A stretch of 64,000 bases of DNA from Tritrichomonas foetus (Eukaryota; Parabasalia; Tritrichomonadida; Tritrichomonadidae): NCBI GenBank assembly GCA_001839685.1, contig MLAK01000596.1, positions 1-64,000 on the forward strand, written 5' to 3'. Positions 9,001 to 16,745 of this stretch are shown here, one piece after another. Positions within the stretch are counted from its first letter, which is position 1. The number at the start of each line of letters is the position of its first letter. The notes below the pieces were generated by a model that was given only the letters and a program-made list of their open reading frames with translations, had not been told where the DNA came from and did not search any database. A program made the translations under genes and the position numbers.

Positions 9001-11198
9001 GATTTCTTGGAAGTTTTATGGTCTTCAATCAAAGTTATATTCTCATTTTTTAATTGTTCCACTGATTCTTCGCCAAGAGAAAAAAAAGATTGTTTTCTGC
9101 TTGAATAAATAGATAAAGCCGACATCAAAGGCGTGATAAATTGTTGTTCAGATGTATCTTGATTCTGCGTTTCTAAAAATATTTCATGAAGAGAACTTGA
9201 TAAATATAAAGGGAAACTATGTATGTTTTCCACTTTAAAAACTTCAAACGGTTCCTCAAGAGGCATTTTGGAATCAGGAATAGAATCCTTTTCAAAAACA
9301 TATTGGGATATTTGTTGCATTGAGGTTCTAAAAGCAGTAATTTCAGATATTTGAATCGAATTCTTTTCAAAAAGACGAGAAATATCGTTTGTTGGCCAAC
9401 TAATATAAGATGGAGTAAGTCTTTGAAGACAAACATTAATGATTTCGTTGTAAGGCAAAAGAGAATCAATTGAAGATCCATCTAAGTTAATTGTTCGAAT
9501 TGAACTATTTTTAGCAAGAAGTGTAGAAATGCAATGGAAAGTTTCACTGTTAATTAAATTATTACTTATGTCAATAAACCTTAAAGATTTTATATTATAT
9601 AATGAAGACAAAATTGGATCAAGTAAATTTTTCAATTGAATTTTTTCATCGCCTTTCATTAAAAGAGAAGAAAGCATTGGCATGTTTTGGAAAGCACTAC
9701 ACAATTTATGGATTAAACTTGACGATCTTGATGTAAAGCAGCTTGATATATTCAAAATATGAATTCTTTTACTAACTTGCAAAAAGTGGAAAAAAGAATT
9801 TTCAATAATATTATTCGCCCAAGAAAGATCTGTCAATGGGGTTGATTTTAAATTCTCCATGTATTTAAAAATAGTCATCCAATCAGAATTATCGGCTTTA
9901 ATACCTGACATATAAAGTGATATTCCATCATTCCATTTATTTTCCATTAATTTTTGAAAAAATGTTGGAAATACACCTTTTCCAAATTTGGTACCATTGA
10001 TATCTAATCTTGATAACAATTTAGGAAAATCAAAATTAGTGATTGGAAGATTGCACTTATTATTACTTAAATTAAGATACATCAAACTATCAATTGATGA
10101 TTTATTTAATTGTTGGAAGACATGAATAATATCAAGTTCACAATTTGCTAAAGATAATGAGTATAATTTTGGTACATTCTTAAAAAGTAATTCTAATTCT
10201 AATCGAATAGTTCTATCTAAATTCAACATAAGTAAATTGTCACTTATTTGGGGAATAAAAAATTTATAAAGTGTTGAAAGTTTTGAAACAAGGATTGAAT
10301 TTTGTAAAGATAAACTATTCATTCTTTTTGACACTAACAATTGTTGAATTGATAATAAATCGCGTTCAGATAAATTACAATCATTAAAAGAAATTCCAGT
10401 CAATAAAAGCTCTGTATTTTGACAGAGCTTGCTGATCACGTTTTGAAATTCGTTTGGGATTTGACTTTTAATAGATATATGTTTCAATGAGTATGATCCA
10501 TATTTTATTAAGGCATTAAAAGCATTGGTAATTTCGCTTTTATCAAATCGGGGAAAAATTATACCTTCACAAAAATCCACTTGACTGAGTGTTCGCAAAA
10601 GGGGAATAATTGTTGGACCTATGTCAACTGAAGAAAAATCAAAATTTGACCAATTATGGGACAAAATTGTTCTCAAACGAGTAAATGTATTTTGCATTTT
10701 TTGAATTCCTGCCTTATAGCAATAGCCGATAAACCTAGAAAGTGTTCCAAGGCCATTTGTATTCATTTCGTTGATGCTTTTAATTTCAGCAGGATTTATT
10801 GCGTTTAAGTTTTTAAATTCATTTTGGCTTTTTATTAAATTAGAAATGTTTAATTTAATAATACTTTCTTTGGGCAAAATTCTCTGTATTAAACTGATTA
10901 TTTTTCGAACTATTAAATTGGTTTCACCTGTTTCAAATCTAAATCTTTCTTCCCCAAATTGCATGTCAATTGTTTCGCCATAAACCGAAATATGCGTTAG
11001 AAATGGCCAATACATCGTTCTGTCGCGTGATGGGTTCCTCTTGACTCGATAGAAAGATATAAAAACGTCGGATATAACAAGAATTCTGGTATCTTTTCCG
11101 GCTCGATCATGAATTTTGACAACAGTTGAGCAGTGGGTAACATGACATTGTTGTTTTTCGGCGTCATTGATTGCCTTCTGCAAAACTTCTTTCCCCAT
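87..11198 (-). CDS. Giant CARMIL-like PH/LRR protein with very long disordered tail
   Basis: About 3,703 residues. I use the first ATG, at 11198, which follows a TCAATT initiator-like site; the frame is open upstream only from a TTG. Residues about 10-140 look like the PH-like domain of CARMIL/LRRC16 proteins (beta-rich, with motifs such as MYWPFLTHISVYG). Residues about 190-660 are irregular leucine-rich repeats (LYSLSLANCEL, LMYLNLSNN, LRFIDISNN). CARMILs regulate actin capping and Arp2/3 at membranes; that role here is inference. The remaining three kilo-residues are acidic, Ser/Asn/Lys-rich and probably disordered. They hold repeated FQE...SSDD...F motifs alternating with PLLxLP motifs (about residues 850-1,480), six Trp-acidic motifs, a long Lys-rich stretch, and 14 six-residue Glu/Lys repeats. 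No capping-protein-interaction motif was recognised. Two ambiguous bases fall inside the Glu/Lys repeats. LRR call firm; CARMIL assignment moderate. Confidence 0.8.
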   Translation of the reverse strand: MGKEVLQKAINDAEKQQCHVTHCSTVVKIHDRAGKDTRILVISDVFISFYRVKRNPSRDRTMYWPFLTHISVYGETIDMQFGEERFRFETGETNLIVRKIISLIQRILPKESIIKLNISNLIKSQNEFKNLNAINPAEIKSINEMNTNGLGTLSRFIGYCYKAGIQKMQNTFTRLRTILSHNWSNFDFSSVDIGPTIIPLLRTLSQVDFCEGIIFPRFDKSEITNAFNALIKYGSYSLKHISIKSQIPNEFQNVISKLCQNTELLLTGISFNDCNLSERDLLSIQQLLVSKRMNSLSLQNSILVSKLSTLYKFFIPQISDNLLMLNLDRTIRLELELLFKNVPKLYSLSLANCELDIIHVFQQLNKSSIDSLMYLNLSNNKCNLPITNFDFPKLLSRLDINGTKFGKGVFPTFFQKLMENKWNDGISLYMSGIKADNSDWMTIFKYMENLKSTPLTDLSWANNIIENSFFHFLQVSKRIHILNISSCFTSRSSSLIHKLCSAFQNMPMLSSLLMKGDEKIQLKNLLDPILSSLYNIKSLRFIDISNNLINSETFHCISTLLAKNSSIRTINLDGSSIDSLLPYNEIINVCLQRLTPSYISWPTNDISRLFEKNSIQISEITAFRTSMQQISQYVFEKDSIPDSKMPLEEPFEVFKVENIHSFPLYLSSSLHEIFLETQNQDTSEQQFITPLMSALSIYSSRKQSFFSLGEESVEQLKNENITLIEDHKTSKKSSVIFVHNINDLSDSTSTDHTSSSTSEFLSLTASKTNIGQSTPRLNIIQQRMNMKTLPFINKNISVQKKKEVDDEDEDDDFDSVFETGGGNKLEITKPTENQSPPLLVLPPNKLNDTNIIENNKPVPKISITNTPPKLIPRARASKMHDVKGEAIPQVSRKVSCQSLNPALLDKAQLESLKDVSPSPVIQIPVVKEEVISIPVVNPLIRLPNLLEIEKMHENTNENEEIVVTMNKTENITKATLEEFQEAESSDEESFIIPNANSNTKPLLQLPSVTNNSPSVTVDNSNVDNNAPIFEDSGDSSDFDNFESITENKPLISLPKSTSEMIIHTSKPISSPLSGNKTESLVNFQESDSDDFNFAEIRGNQSKPLLQLTLNEDQDFNHSKLKIDHKNDIKQVNKSGIQTKYQKERNILEQFQENLSDDEENDDFFEVDTEHDQPLLTLQSVKNISTSKSDQLNNKDLLSMFQEASSDEDVFTQSPSLPSSKTQDPLILLPVPTKKDSPDELTLQKEEPNDIDEFQESSSDSFEFKENIEAFKEIKPLLVLPLSTNKDGNDDDFYENNSDGIESLKPLISKKLTISHTSNPGKPTITDLDAFQEDSDDDDFNGTFINTSNLNSSNQPLLSLHQISNTTDALNSSNLPKSIDNTEKLIQNNLNHNKDSYFMPDTGKNTLNIPSTILPSTINQLHLYTNSIFEEEDDEFEQLNDFQNHNDHIDLFHSPLIGRLLPKKEEASTVTPSIMRKINQLPQSSNNYSNKYHINITPEIFENGELNNFHTSLNCKTESGQSNPDIEELKNQIIEPAEEIVNSNDAIDESNKIFHYSNELNTDFTEPEEKKSKKQHGKIHRKHSKHCPKRDSETYVYHVNDTDNTQTQNTISIKQCDIFNENDGLIQNDINDNNDIITLTNRNNLFNESNEGVQIISHSLINEEDAFIPSNECYDNSLEIEKQNVTDIDITLTNEKEPTSIHDDNHGTTEFSELNHQMSANDNIESSSGWESNSDDDIETVENTENKHNQKDTLNISSLNKISDSEEEGIVFEDQFIYDCRSDEIDAEFVVNANHDYYSYEEEEERDTNEIYVKSNLGKIDIDENKEQKTKPILTETHKVAKDKTDPNDTQKLSINKKNDDNKDISNETKISEGDTIENINSHKKRKDNDLKHKSFNFNKAVLKNIVHQRAQSKNAVLRFQHDQKDIENTSSSNSSDLNKTKSSKCEFPKPRRRSSFSIISDSDGWSDDDDENPNPDTNPQNTSKEPHPSDSWNNSDSGKQIEYNTVNHDWVSESSKEEVKKEIFVLEKESDSWESDSSDDTFLNSKSTISSYQNQVIARKLAKHTSYSMNASEYQKINLSLFEDSDSHKKGISLPSKYNNESQNKKELLRFENISSSMKEKGETNKLNRMFDSFEIEVSHSKKENSEFNLQNNTKRSRRLKLDHSNSYNNLMNDSFHPKKSHRKHNFDEHSKPKNHKKTHDNSILVDDNGTVIPDPKNNRQTSKNRPKNKSTHHISENTDKHDNQNPLYLKRKPKEENKKSNLHSDNSTAVNNEQSKSKNSLDKKLKLTKSSTSRNRSKSEAMRKSIHTMTESNQKKLKKNDIQNTESMQNIHSKLIEKKNKNSSVSHSFNLETKPKKEKENHHSSQKKRERNSKDKLERYKQKIVLSDDEYENQERNEINVKRLSQTPGSSKYQKTKNVVDKYENKKEDSNNRKFRKTEEKIQRKEKSSRHSNLDNKKKSSNKNSKEKFEENNHKSRNIQDDKEYIDNKLIIDEKKKGKGKSVGTDISIHEKMGIKINKENSQKSEDDSYDEINFKKRCKNEKSFVSNVKVKENHKEKSKEKRSNGKRLIKEHLKENMNEKKLKENVPMNKKDPNNKIKEEIFIEKKVINPVNEFKTNKKNTVQGIEEKTNLEFTDNPTLDKQDEYIIETKAQTSITKKVSSGISSLEMIEKRIEDIKKRSVLREVKDHENENVLFKKENIEGTICIHNLQENKRSKPTNNIVGMERNNFQKDRVNNLEDQIENEINPEKLIEKEQSIDEKATETNCEEKENQSEGTLNKFDIKIDKVEENYREIETTPNIQTEKEDKNEKGKEIEENKEKTELKLVSELNIITNNEIQEEPEIREEEEEIEIKQFIPSEINNEKNIEEDFAFFNKGEKINKAANEITSTIKEEQETIFEFEEEEEEDIKKETEIESFNNVIEEEEEIINDIGSKIQSDIDICCQNTIHSDLGSDKEIIIKSSLEQMSAQEETEMKEESEIKEETEMKEETEMKEXXEMKEESEMKEESEMKEESEIKEESEIKEESEIKEETEMKKESEIKEETEIKEETEIKEDAFEKQDNGDLSTQENNQSSKIYDDILVGTKYNKIESLSDKENIENTADKENNENEGNIKDKKVANEQVCFLKKKEAIHKSNYKGDLESKMETINILNEPADEEKFDHTIDTITESSNNFTKIITDKENSHFVEGKILKSNNEREYENSLTSKKLLTFVGNDDLNKPSSQLYQFDLLKKKFEWDSDSSSDFEFHLPKFSHHEKWKIPENSPPIDSFEISNKNISKDNVNDISETDKEEEKHKTVNIKATTDTSSDISTKSNVSFSSYSSSDSLHRHHHKKTDKSKIEFQHTKEIEHHDQISQNDNHTKIGKEETAEKEIKQKEKCDNKDSKDNCEESFLTKLLNKSNSKSRIPTSAIWKDEEENLNKKYNDKTKFYFEHESHHNNYIYKNPEKTISKSKTTSRKIPVSLRRENTSGRKNGRIGIDNLPSSCNNLHNGKFLIDKNYKKEDQNIQRNFKKRNKKKLEFEHESETKYSIQRENKYEKKHENEKKLEHTNEIKSEKKFEKDDQARETMFLSDSFEAINRRYSENQEQPRKLILPARPMSIRDNEDAVMRRKEAERNEGNQQNLQEAKQAMSARPMRVTFEIDLPTLMLSAQKKVIPKKKTQKPKWNEFPLKCLSRPKDSNRVAELEQLCSFEAILEELSSS
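2036..2290 (-). repeat. 18-bp coding tandem repeat (hexapeptide E-E-[ST]-E-[IM]-K)
   Basis: About 14 tandem 18-bp units inside the giant gene, each encoding a Glu/Lys hexapeptide such as EESEMK or EETEIK. The units differ mainly at the Ile/Met and Ser/Thr codons. Two undetermined bases, at 2206 and 2210, suggest collapsed or polymorphic copies. The peptide would form a charged single helix. Confidence 0.9.
6825..8715 (-). repeat. Degenerate protein motif array (FQE-acidic and PLLxLP modules)
   Basis: Inside the giant gene, about eleven copies of PLLxLP-like motifs (KPLLQLP, KPLISLP, QPLLTLQ, DPLILLP, KPLLVLP, QPLLSLH) alternate with about six FQE-acidic motifs (FQEAESSDEESF, FQESDSDDFNF, FQEASSDEDVF, FQEDSDDDDF). 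Spacing is roughly 45-75 residues. The motifs are kept while the linkers are not, which suggests a binding platform. The partner is unknown. Confidence 0.7.
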
Positions 11199-11701
11199 CA
11201 AAAATTGAGAACTTTTTGAATGTATTCTATGTGATAGGATTCTAGATTTTTGAGAAGAAAACAAAAGTAAATAATTGAAAATTGAATATCCCTGAAAATT
11301 CCAATCAAATATAAAACTTTTTCATAATGGCTCACACAAAAAAGTACAGATTTTGGGTAGAATTGAATTTCATTTATGAATATTTCGATTGATGTTATCT
11401 AAACTTTGGTGAATGTGATAGAAGAAAAAATGTACTAAAACCCCAAGAAGATTTTATCATGAAATTGGTGATCTAACAAAAAGATACAAAATTTGGATAT
11501 TAGATGATATTAGGTCATCAATATCAAACGAATTGAAAGGAAAGATAAAAGAAAATTATAGCATAAAACAAAAGTGCGTTCGATATTGTTCTAAACAGAG
11601 AGGTAAAATTGAAACATCATTCTGCCAACCACTCAAATGAATTTTATGTAAACGTATAAAATTGTGAGAATATTTGTTCTGCACGCACGTTTAAAATAAA
11701 A
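11199..11701. other. Divergent intergenic spacer
   Basis: AT-rich spacer of about 500 bases between the divergent giant gene and the Ska1-like gene. It should hold both promoters. I see no repeat, RNA gene or open frame in it beyond the initiator-like site near its left edge. Confidence 0.5.
11203..11208 (-). promoter_or_regulatory. Initiator-like TCAATT site of the giant gene
   Basis: TCAATTTTTG lies directly before the ATG at 11198. In Trichomonas the main core promoter element is an initiator of the form TCA followed by pyrimidine or A and T/A, close to the start codon. The match is by eye. Confidence 0.4.
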
Positions 11702-12400
11702 ATGCTTGCAGCTGTTAACAACTTAGAAAATACCCAAAATCATGTTCAAAATAAACTCGATGAAATAGAAATTCAGGTTTGTAACGATATTCCTAATTCA
11801 GCTCCTCTTTTTGATCTGATCAACCGTCTTCGAGTTGCAAAAAACAAATTAATTGATATCAAAAGCAAGGTTATTCAATATTCACAAGCCGAAGAAAATC
11901 TGAGAAATTGTATATCCGAATATTTAGAACCAGCATCTACAATCATTAAGAAATCTTGTAATGCCCCAACCAATGTTCATCATGTGACAACACCGCAATA
12001 TCAAAAACAAAATAGAGAACCAGAACCATCTTTCCAACCAGAAGTTCCGACACTAGAACGAAAAGTACGTCAATCTACTCCTAAACACAATGCCAATTTG
12101 GCAACGAAAACCAAATCACCAATCCCACAAATTGTATACCATGAAGTTGATCAAGATGAGCTTGCAACTCTTGACACTAGATCATATGGTGTTATTGCAT
12201 TGAATGATATTCGAGAGCTACATCAATTTATATGGGATTACTTCCAAAACTCCGATAATATAAATAAAGTATTGTCACAAAAACAAATTCAAGATCAATT
12301 TCCAAAGATTCGAACACTTAGATCGACACTGAGATTTTTAAGGACCCTCAAAAGAATTGATCTAACCAAAGAAGGAAATGTGAAATGTGTTCTATCATAA
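11702..12400 (+). CDS. Ska1-like kinetochore protein (coiled coil + winged-helix microtubule-binding domain)
   Basis: 232 residues, starting at the first ATG of the frame. Residues 1-90 form an amphipathic helical region (NHVQNKLDEIEIQV, LINRLRVAKNKLIDIKSKV) like the dimerising segment of Ska subunits. Residues 90-150 are a Pro/Thr/Lys-rich linker. Residues about 150-232 align by eye with the C-terminal domain of Ska1: the acidic opening VDQDELATLD corresponds to ITPEEFEAIP, followed by the helix LNDIRELHQFIWDYF, then LRSTLRFLRTLKRIDL and a closing strand KCVLS. In animals Ska1 binds microtubules within the Ska complex at outer kinetochores and tracks depolymerising ends. The architecture and order of elements fit, but sequence identity is low. 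The stop codon sits in a TAAA motif, the usual trichomonad poly(A) context. An A-run follows 78 bases after the stop. Confidence 0.62.
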   Translation: MLAAVNNLENTQNHVQNKLDEIEIQVCNDIPNSAPLFDLINRLRVAKNKLIDIKSKVIQYSQAEENLRNCISEYLEPASTIIKKSCNAPTNVHHVTTPQYQKQNREPEPSFQPEVPTLERKVRQSTPKHNANLATKTKSPIPQIVYHEVDQDELATLDTRSYGVIALNDIRELHQFIWDYFQNSDNINKVLSQKQIQDQFPKIRTLRSTLRFLRTLKRIDLTKEGNVKCVLS

Positions 12401-13405
12401 AATGAGCTATCAAAAAATAACATAAAATTGTTTCTGTTAATAAAAAAATTCACATCACCAATTTATAGCTTTTTTATTAAAAAAAAAAAAAAAAAAAAAA
12501 AAAACATTATCATTGGAATCATATAAGCAATAGAAAATCCATTCTATAATTATGTATCTACTAATTCATTTGAGTGATTTGTCTTCGGAGAATAAAATGA
12601 AAAAGATTAATGGCGATGAATGGATCAACCATGTAATGAAGAAAATAATGATGAACTATTTGTAGAATTATCTAAAGACACCGAAAAATTTATCTATAAA
12701 ATTTCTAAGCACGATAAAATAACAACCATGAAGCCATTATATTATTAAATTAAAGGAAATAAGAAGTTTAAAGATATGAAAAAAGCTGTATAGAGGGTGA
12801 ATCAAGAAATATCATAAACTTCAAAGGTGAATCAAGACATTTTGCGAATTTAGATTTATAAAAAAGTATAGAATTCCAAAGAAATTAAATGTTCAGTTGC
12901 ACCAAGTACTTGTTATCATGAAAATCAAAATGTAATATTTTTATTGAATTTTCAGCAATTCTGATTTTGCTTCGAATAAATATCATTTCTCTCTAAGCTT
13001 GCAATCTCAAATGAAGATGATGGATGAATAGAATAGTTCTTGATTGAATAAGTATAATGATTACAATAAAGTGATATTAAAAGATGCAAACAGAGAATTA
13101 AAAAATGAATCCATTTTTCTCGAATATAATAAGATTGTAAAGGGTGAAATCATACACTTGACGAAATCTTTTAAATAATTTTTTTTTTTTTTTTTTTGCT
13201 CCTACTTTATCCATTATTTTCATCATTGATGAATTTGATGTAATTTCAAGGTTATATTGAATGCTTATTTAGTCATCTGATACTTTTGAATTGATGAAAT
13301 GTGATATAAAACATCACCTTTTTGATGAAGAAAAAAATGACATGAAGTTAAGGCCAATTAATTTAATCAGCATCTTCAATTTTTTGAAAATCAAGAAAAA
13401 GAAAA
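12401..13405. other. Spacer with long A-run, T-run and possible coding relics
   Basis: About 1 kb without an intact gene. It has an A-run of more than 20 at about 12478-12504 and a T-run of about 20 at 13178-13198. Between them, in the frame starting near 12619, are short open stretches broken by stops (for example NNDELFVELSKDTEKFIYKI, then further fragments). This looks like a decayed coding sequence, but no family is recognisable. Confidence 0.35.
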
Positions 13406-15058
13406 ATGTCGACTGCAAATTTGTGGAATCTTGTCGAAAAAGATCCTTATAATCACTACTTTTGGACAGAATTAGTTACTGTTGCCGAGAAATCGAAAAG
13501 TTTCGAAGGAATTGTCAGAGTTTATTCAGGATTTCTGGATCGATTCCCACTCCTCCATGTTTATTGGAACAAATGGGCTCTTATCGTCTATCAAAACAAC
13601 ACAAATAATTCCCTTAGAGAATCAGTCGAAATTTTCGAAAAAGCAGTCGCCCCAGGCGTTTTAGAAGATAGTGTCGAAATGTGGCAATGTTACTGCGAAT
13701 TCATAACAAAATACAGCTTCGATTTAACTGATGACGAAGTCCGTTCAACTCTTGAGCGAGCAATTTCAATCGTCGGCAATGATTATCAATCTGATAGCAT
13801 TTGGTCGATTTACATCCATTGGGAAGACGAACATCAACGCTACGATAATGTTTCAGCTCTTTATGCCAGAGTTTTATCACGACCGATTCGTAATCTTGAT
13901 GTATTTTTCCAAAACTTCACAGAGCACTCCCAATCACATTCAATTGAAAGGGCAGCATCAGCACAAGAAAAATCATTAATTGATGATCAATTGAATCAAG
14001 AAGCAGATAATGATGTGACCTTAAAAGCAGATGATTTAGATCGAAGAATGCAAGAATTAATATATGAAAAACGAAGAGAAGTATATTATGAAACTTTACA
14101 GCTTCTTTCACAACGGCATTTCTTTGAAGTTAAAATACGAAGAACTTATTTTCATTTCACAAGACCAAATCCGAGCCAAATTGCAAATTGGTATGAATAC
14201 TTAAACTACGAAGAATCTCAAGGAGATATCAAGCGAATTAAACACTTATATGAACGATGTTTAATTCCATGCAATATGTGTCCAGATATTTGGATCAAGT
14301 ATGCCAACTTTTTAATAAATTCTCAAGAAGCTCAACCAAACGAAGCATTTCAATTACTTGAAAGAGCAAACAAAGGTATTGTCTCCCGTGAGCCTGAATT
14401 TCAACGCCTTTATGGTCTTTTCATTGAAGCTACTCAAGGAGAAGAACAGGCATCTGTGATTTATTCGAAACTTCAAGACGTTCCAAGTGCTACTGCCAAA
14501 ATCGCTGTTGCTTCATTCTATCTTCGATGTGGTACTTCTCATAATAATATTGAAGAAATGTGTAAAAAAGCAGTTGATCTGCTTTCTGCATATTTAAATG
14601 AAACAAATGATCCACGTGAATTAACAATTGTGACTGCAGCTTTGGCACAACTTGCACCACTAACTGAAGGTCATGTTGAGAATCTTTCACAGAAATGTCT
14701 TCAATTTCCACTCGCGTTGTCGCTTTGTGTCAAATATTTCGTTGACAATGAGAGATTCGATCTTGCGAAACGCATTTTTGAAGACTTTTTGACTTCACCA
14801 AATTCAAAGATGTCTTTAGAAGATAAAATTCATGTTTTCCCGGTTTACATTGACTTTTTGAGGAAGAATGGACAGTTGCCAGACATTCGTGTGGCTGAAA
14901 GACAGTTTTTGGCTACACAAAGAGATTTAAGACTTCAGAAGATTGAAGAAAGGAGAGAACAATGTAAAGATACATCGAATTTGTCTGAAGTAATGGATAG
15001 ATGGATTTTGTATTTGCAAGAAACAGAAAAATTAAGGCAGGGATCTGCCAATGCATAG
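13406..15058 (+). CDS. PRP39: Pre-mRNA-processing factor 39 (U1 snRNP-associated HAT-repeat protein)
   Basis: 550 residues built of half-a-TPR (HAT) repeats from end to end. The N-terminal block follows Prp39 closely: LWNLVEKDPYNHYFW, then FLDRFPLLHVYWNKWA, then YQSDSIWSIYIHWEDEH, each with the Trp/Tyr spacing seen in human PRPF39. A second HAT array follows a charged linker at about 190-215 (IANWYEYLNYEESQGDIKRI, DIWIKYANFLI). Prp39 is a U1 snRNP-associated protein that helps 5' splice-site recognition; trichomonads have few introns but keep a spliceosome. The start ATG follows a TTCAATTTTTTG initiator-like stretch. Related HAT proteins (CstF-77, Crooked neck, Prp42) are less likely given the N-terminal pattern. 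Confidence 0.85.
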   Translation: MSTANLWNLVEKDPYNHYFWTELVTVAEKSKSFEGIVRVYSGFLDRFPLLHVYWNKWALIVYQNNTNNSLRESVEIFEKAVAPGVLEDSVEMWQCYCEFITKYSFDLTDDEVRSTLERAISIVGNDYQSDSIWSIYIHWEDEHQRYDNVSALYARVLSRPIRNLDVFFQNFTEHSQSHSIERAASAQEKSLIDDQLNQEADNDVTLKADDLDRRMQELIYEKRREVYYETLQLLSQRHFFEVKIRRTYFHFTRPNPSQIANWYEYLNYEESQGDIKRIKHLYERCLIPCNMCPDIWIKYANFLINSQEAQPNEAFQLLERANKGIVSREPEFQRLYGLFIEATQGEEQASVIYSKLQDVPSATAKIAVASFYLRCGTSHNNIEEMCKKAVDLLSAYLNETNDPRELTIVTAALAQLAPLTEGHVENLSQKCLQFPLALSLCVKYFVDNERFDLAKRIFEDFLTSPNSKMSLEDKIHVFPVYIDFLRKNGQLPDIRVAERQFLATQRDLRLQKIEERREQCKDTSNLSEVMDRWILYLQETEKLRQGSANA

Positions 15059-15247
15059 ATTTTTTTTTTTTGTATCTACATCTTATTGATGAATTAAAAT
15101 TATATTTATAAAGAGTTCTGATATGATAATTTGATTTTAAAAATCATTATGTACTTTCTCAAAAAGTTCAATATGTACAGATTATTCTGAATCATTCTTT
15201 CAAAAAATTGAATAGCGTAAAATAAATTGAAAACCAAATTTACCCAA

Positions 15248-16745
15248 ATGGGGAAGTGAGCTCTTCTGAGATTCCTCAGATCCCCGAGAATCAACAAGTT
15301 ATATCTTATCAATATGAAAACCGAGAATCCCTGCCTGTTTTAATTCCCGAAACACATCAACTAGAATCTGCAAATCTTGCGTTCAATATAATCAGATCTT
15401 TTCCCTTAAGATTAACAAACTTAAAGTACTTAAATTTGGCATCCAATTCACTTGGTAAATTAGATTTAGATCAATACTAATTTGATTATACACTATTACA
15501 TCATTTCACTTTGTCTTTCAATGAAATCAAAAGTGTTCCCGATTGTTTGTTTAAGATAAAAAGTATTATTGACTTAGCACTTGATCATAATGAATGAACA
15601 GATGATTTGTATTCCAATTTTTCGCTTCTCACGAATCTTCAAAGTTTTGATCTTGTTTTGAATCGCTACACTGAATTTCCAATGTTGCAAGAACTTGATA
15701 TTTCATGTAATCATCTTACAAAGTTGCCAATTCATCCAAACTCACTTAAAAAATTCAATGCAGAATATAATAAGATTAACTATGCCAGACAAGTTTCACT
15801 GAAACAATTAAACACACTACATCTTAATTCGAATGAATTCACAAATATTCCTGATATGCATGAATGATATGTTACCAGTATTATTTAAAGAAAAAAAAAT
15901 TTAAAGATACAATTCCTTCATATAATTGCAACCTTACTCTCAGAATTGACTTAACTGGTAATTTGATAGAAGAACTTCCATCAGAAATTTATCATATGAG
16001 CAAAATTTTTTTAAGAACTCTCTCATAATTGACTAACGTTTTTATCGCCAGAATTATCATTAATGAATTTAAATTCTTTATTTATTAGTGAAAGTCAAAT
16101 TTCAGACCTTCCAACTTTACCTTATCTTCCAGTTCTTTACACATTAAAAATATCGCATAATAGGCATCACCATTATAATTTAGCATTTTCCAATTTCCCA
16201 TCTTTAAGAGTGATGATATCACTAAAACTATGATTACTACATCTCTTCCTAAACCGAAAACAATGAAAGATTTTGCAACATCTGACCCTCAGTTTTTTGA
16301 AAAAGCTATATTAAATGAAAATTTCCCATACATTCGCTTATTCAGTTGTGATAGTATAAGATATTCTGAAACTATTGGAACTCGCCCAACAATAGAAGAT
16401 ACATTAATTTTAAGGCAGTACTTTTAACAATGTGTACATTTGTTAGGTATTATTGACAGTCACGGTTGATCAGAAACAGCATTCATTTCAGCTCATTATA
16501 TTCCTCAATTATTATCAAAATATTCCAATGTTTCTTTAAGTTTGATGTCAAAAACATTTAGATTGGTAAATGAAGAACTTAAAAAAAGAATTATGAAAGA
16601 TGGTGCAGCCTTAGTTTTAATAATATTTACAAAAACTGATATTGGTGTTGCTCAACTTGGCGATTCACTTGTATTAATGATATGAAAAGATAAATCAATT
16701 TTACCATTAACTTATGATCATAAACCAACTGAAAGAAGTGTGTGA
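15248..16745 (+). pseudogene. Decayed LRR + PP2C-type protein phosphatase gene
   Basis: Leucine-rich repeat fragments (LTNLKYLNLASNSLGKLDL, LQELDISCNHLTKLP, LNTLHLNSNEFTNIP, LRIDLTGNLIEELPSEIYHM) followed by a phosphatase PP2C fold (FSCDSIRYSETIGTRPTIED, LVNEELKKRIMKDGAALVLI, TDIGVAQLGDSLVLMI, LPLTYDHKPTERS). The pieces are separated by in-frame stops (near 15478, 15595, 15865, 16425, 16682) and frame changes. Even the probable start at 15248 is out of frame with the first repeats. The PP2C C-terminal third is deleted: sequence jumps from KPTERS at about 16741 into the spacer that in the right-hand copy (31340) lies some 500 bases farther on. The intact family would be an LRR-PP2C phosphatase, a combination also seen in PHLPP. 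It does not look expressed as a protein. Confidence 0.8.
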
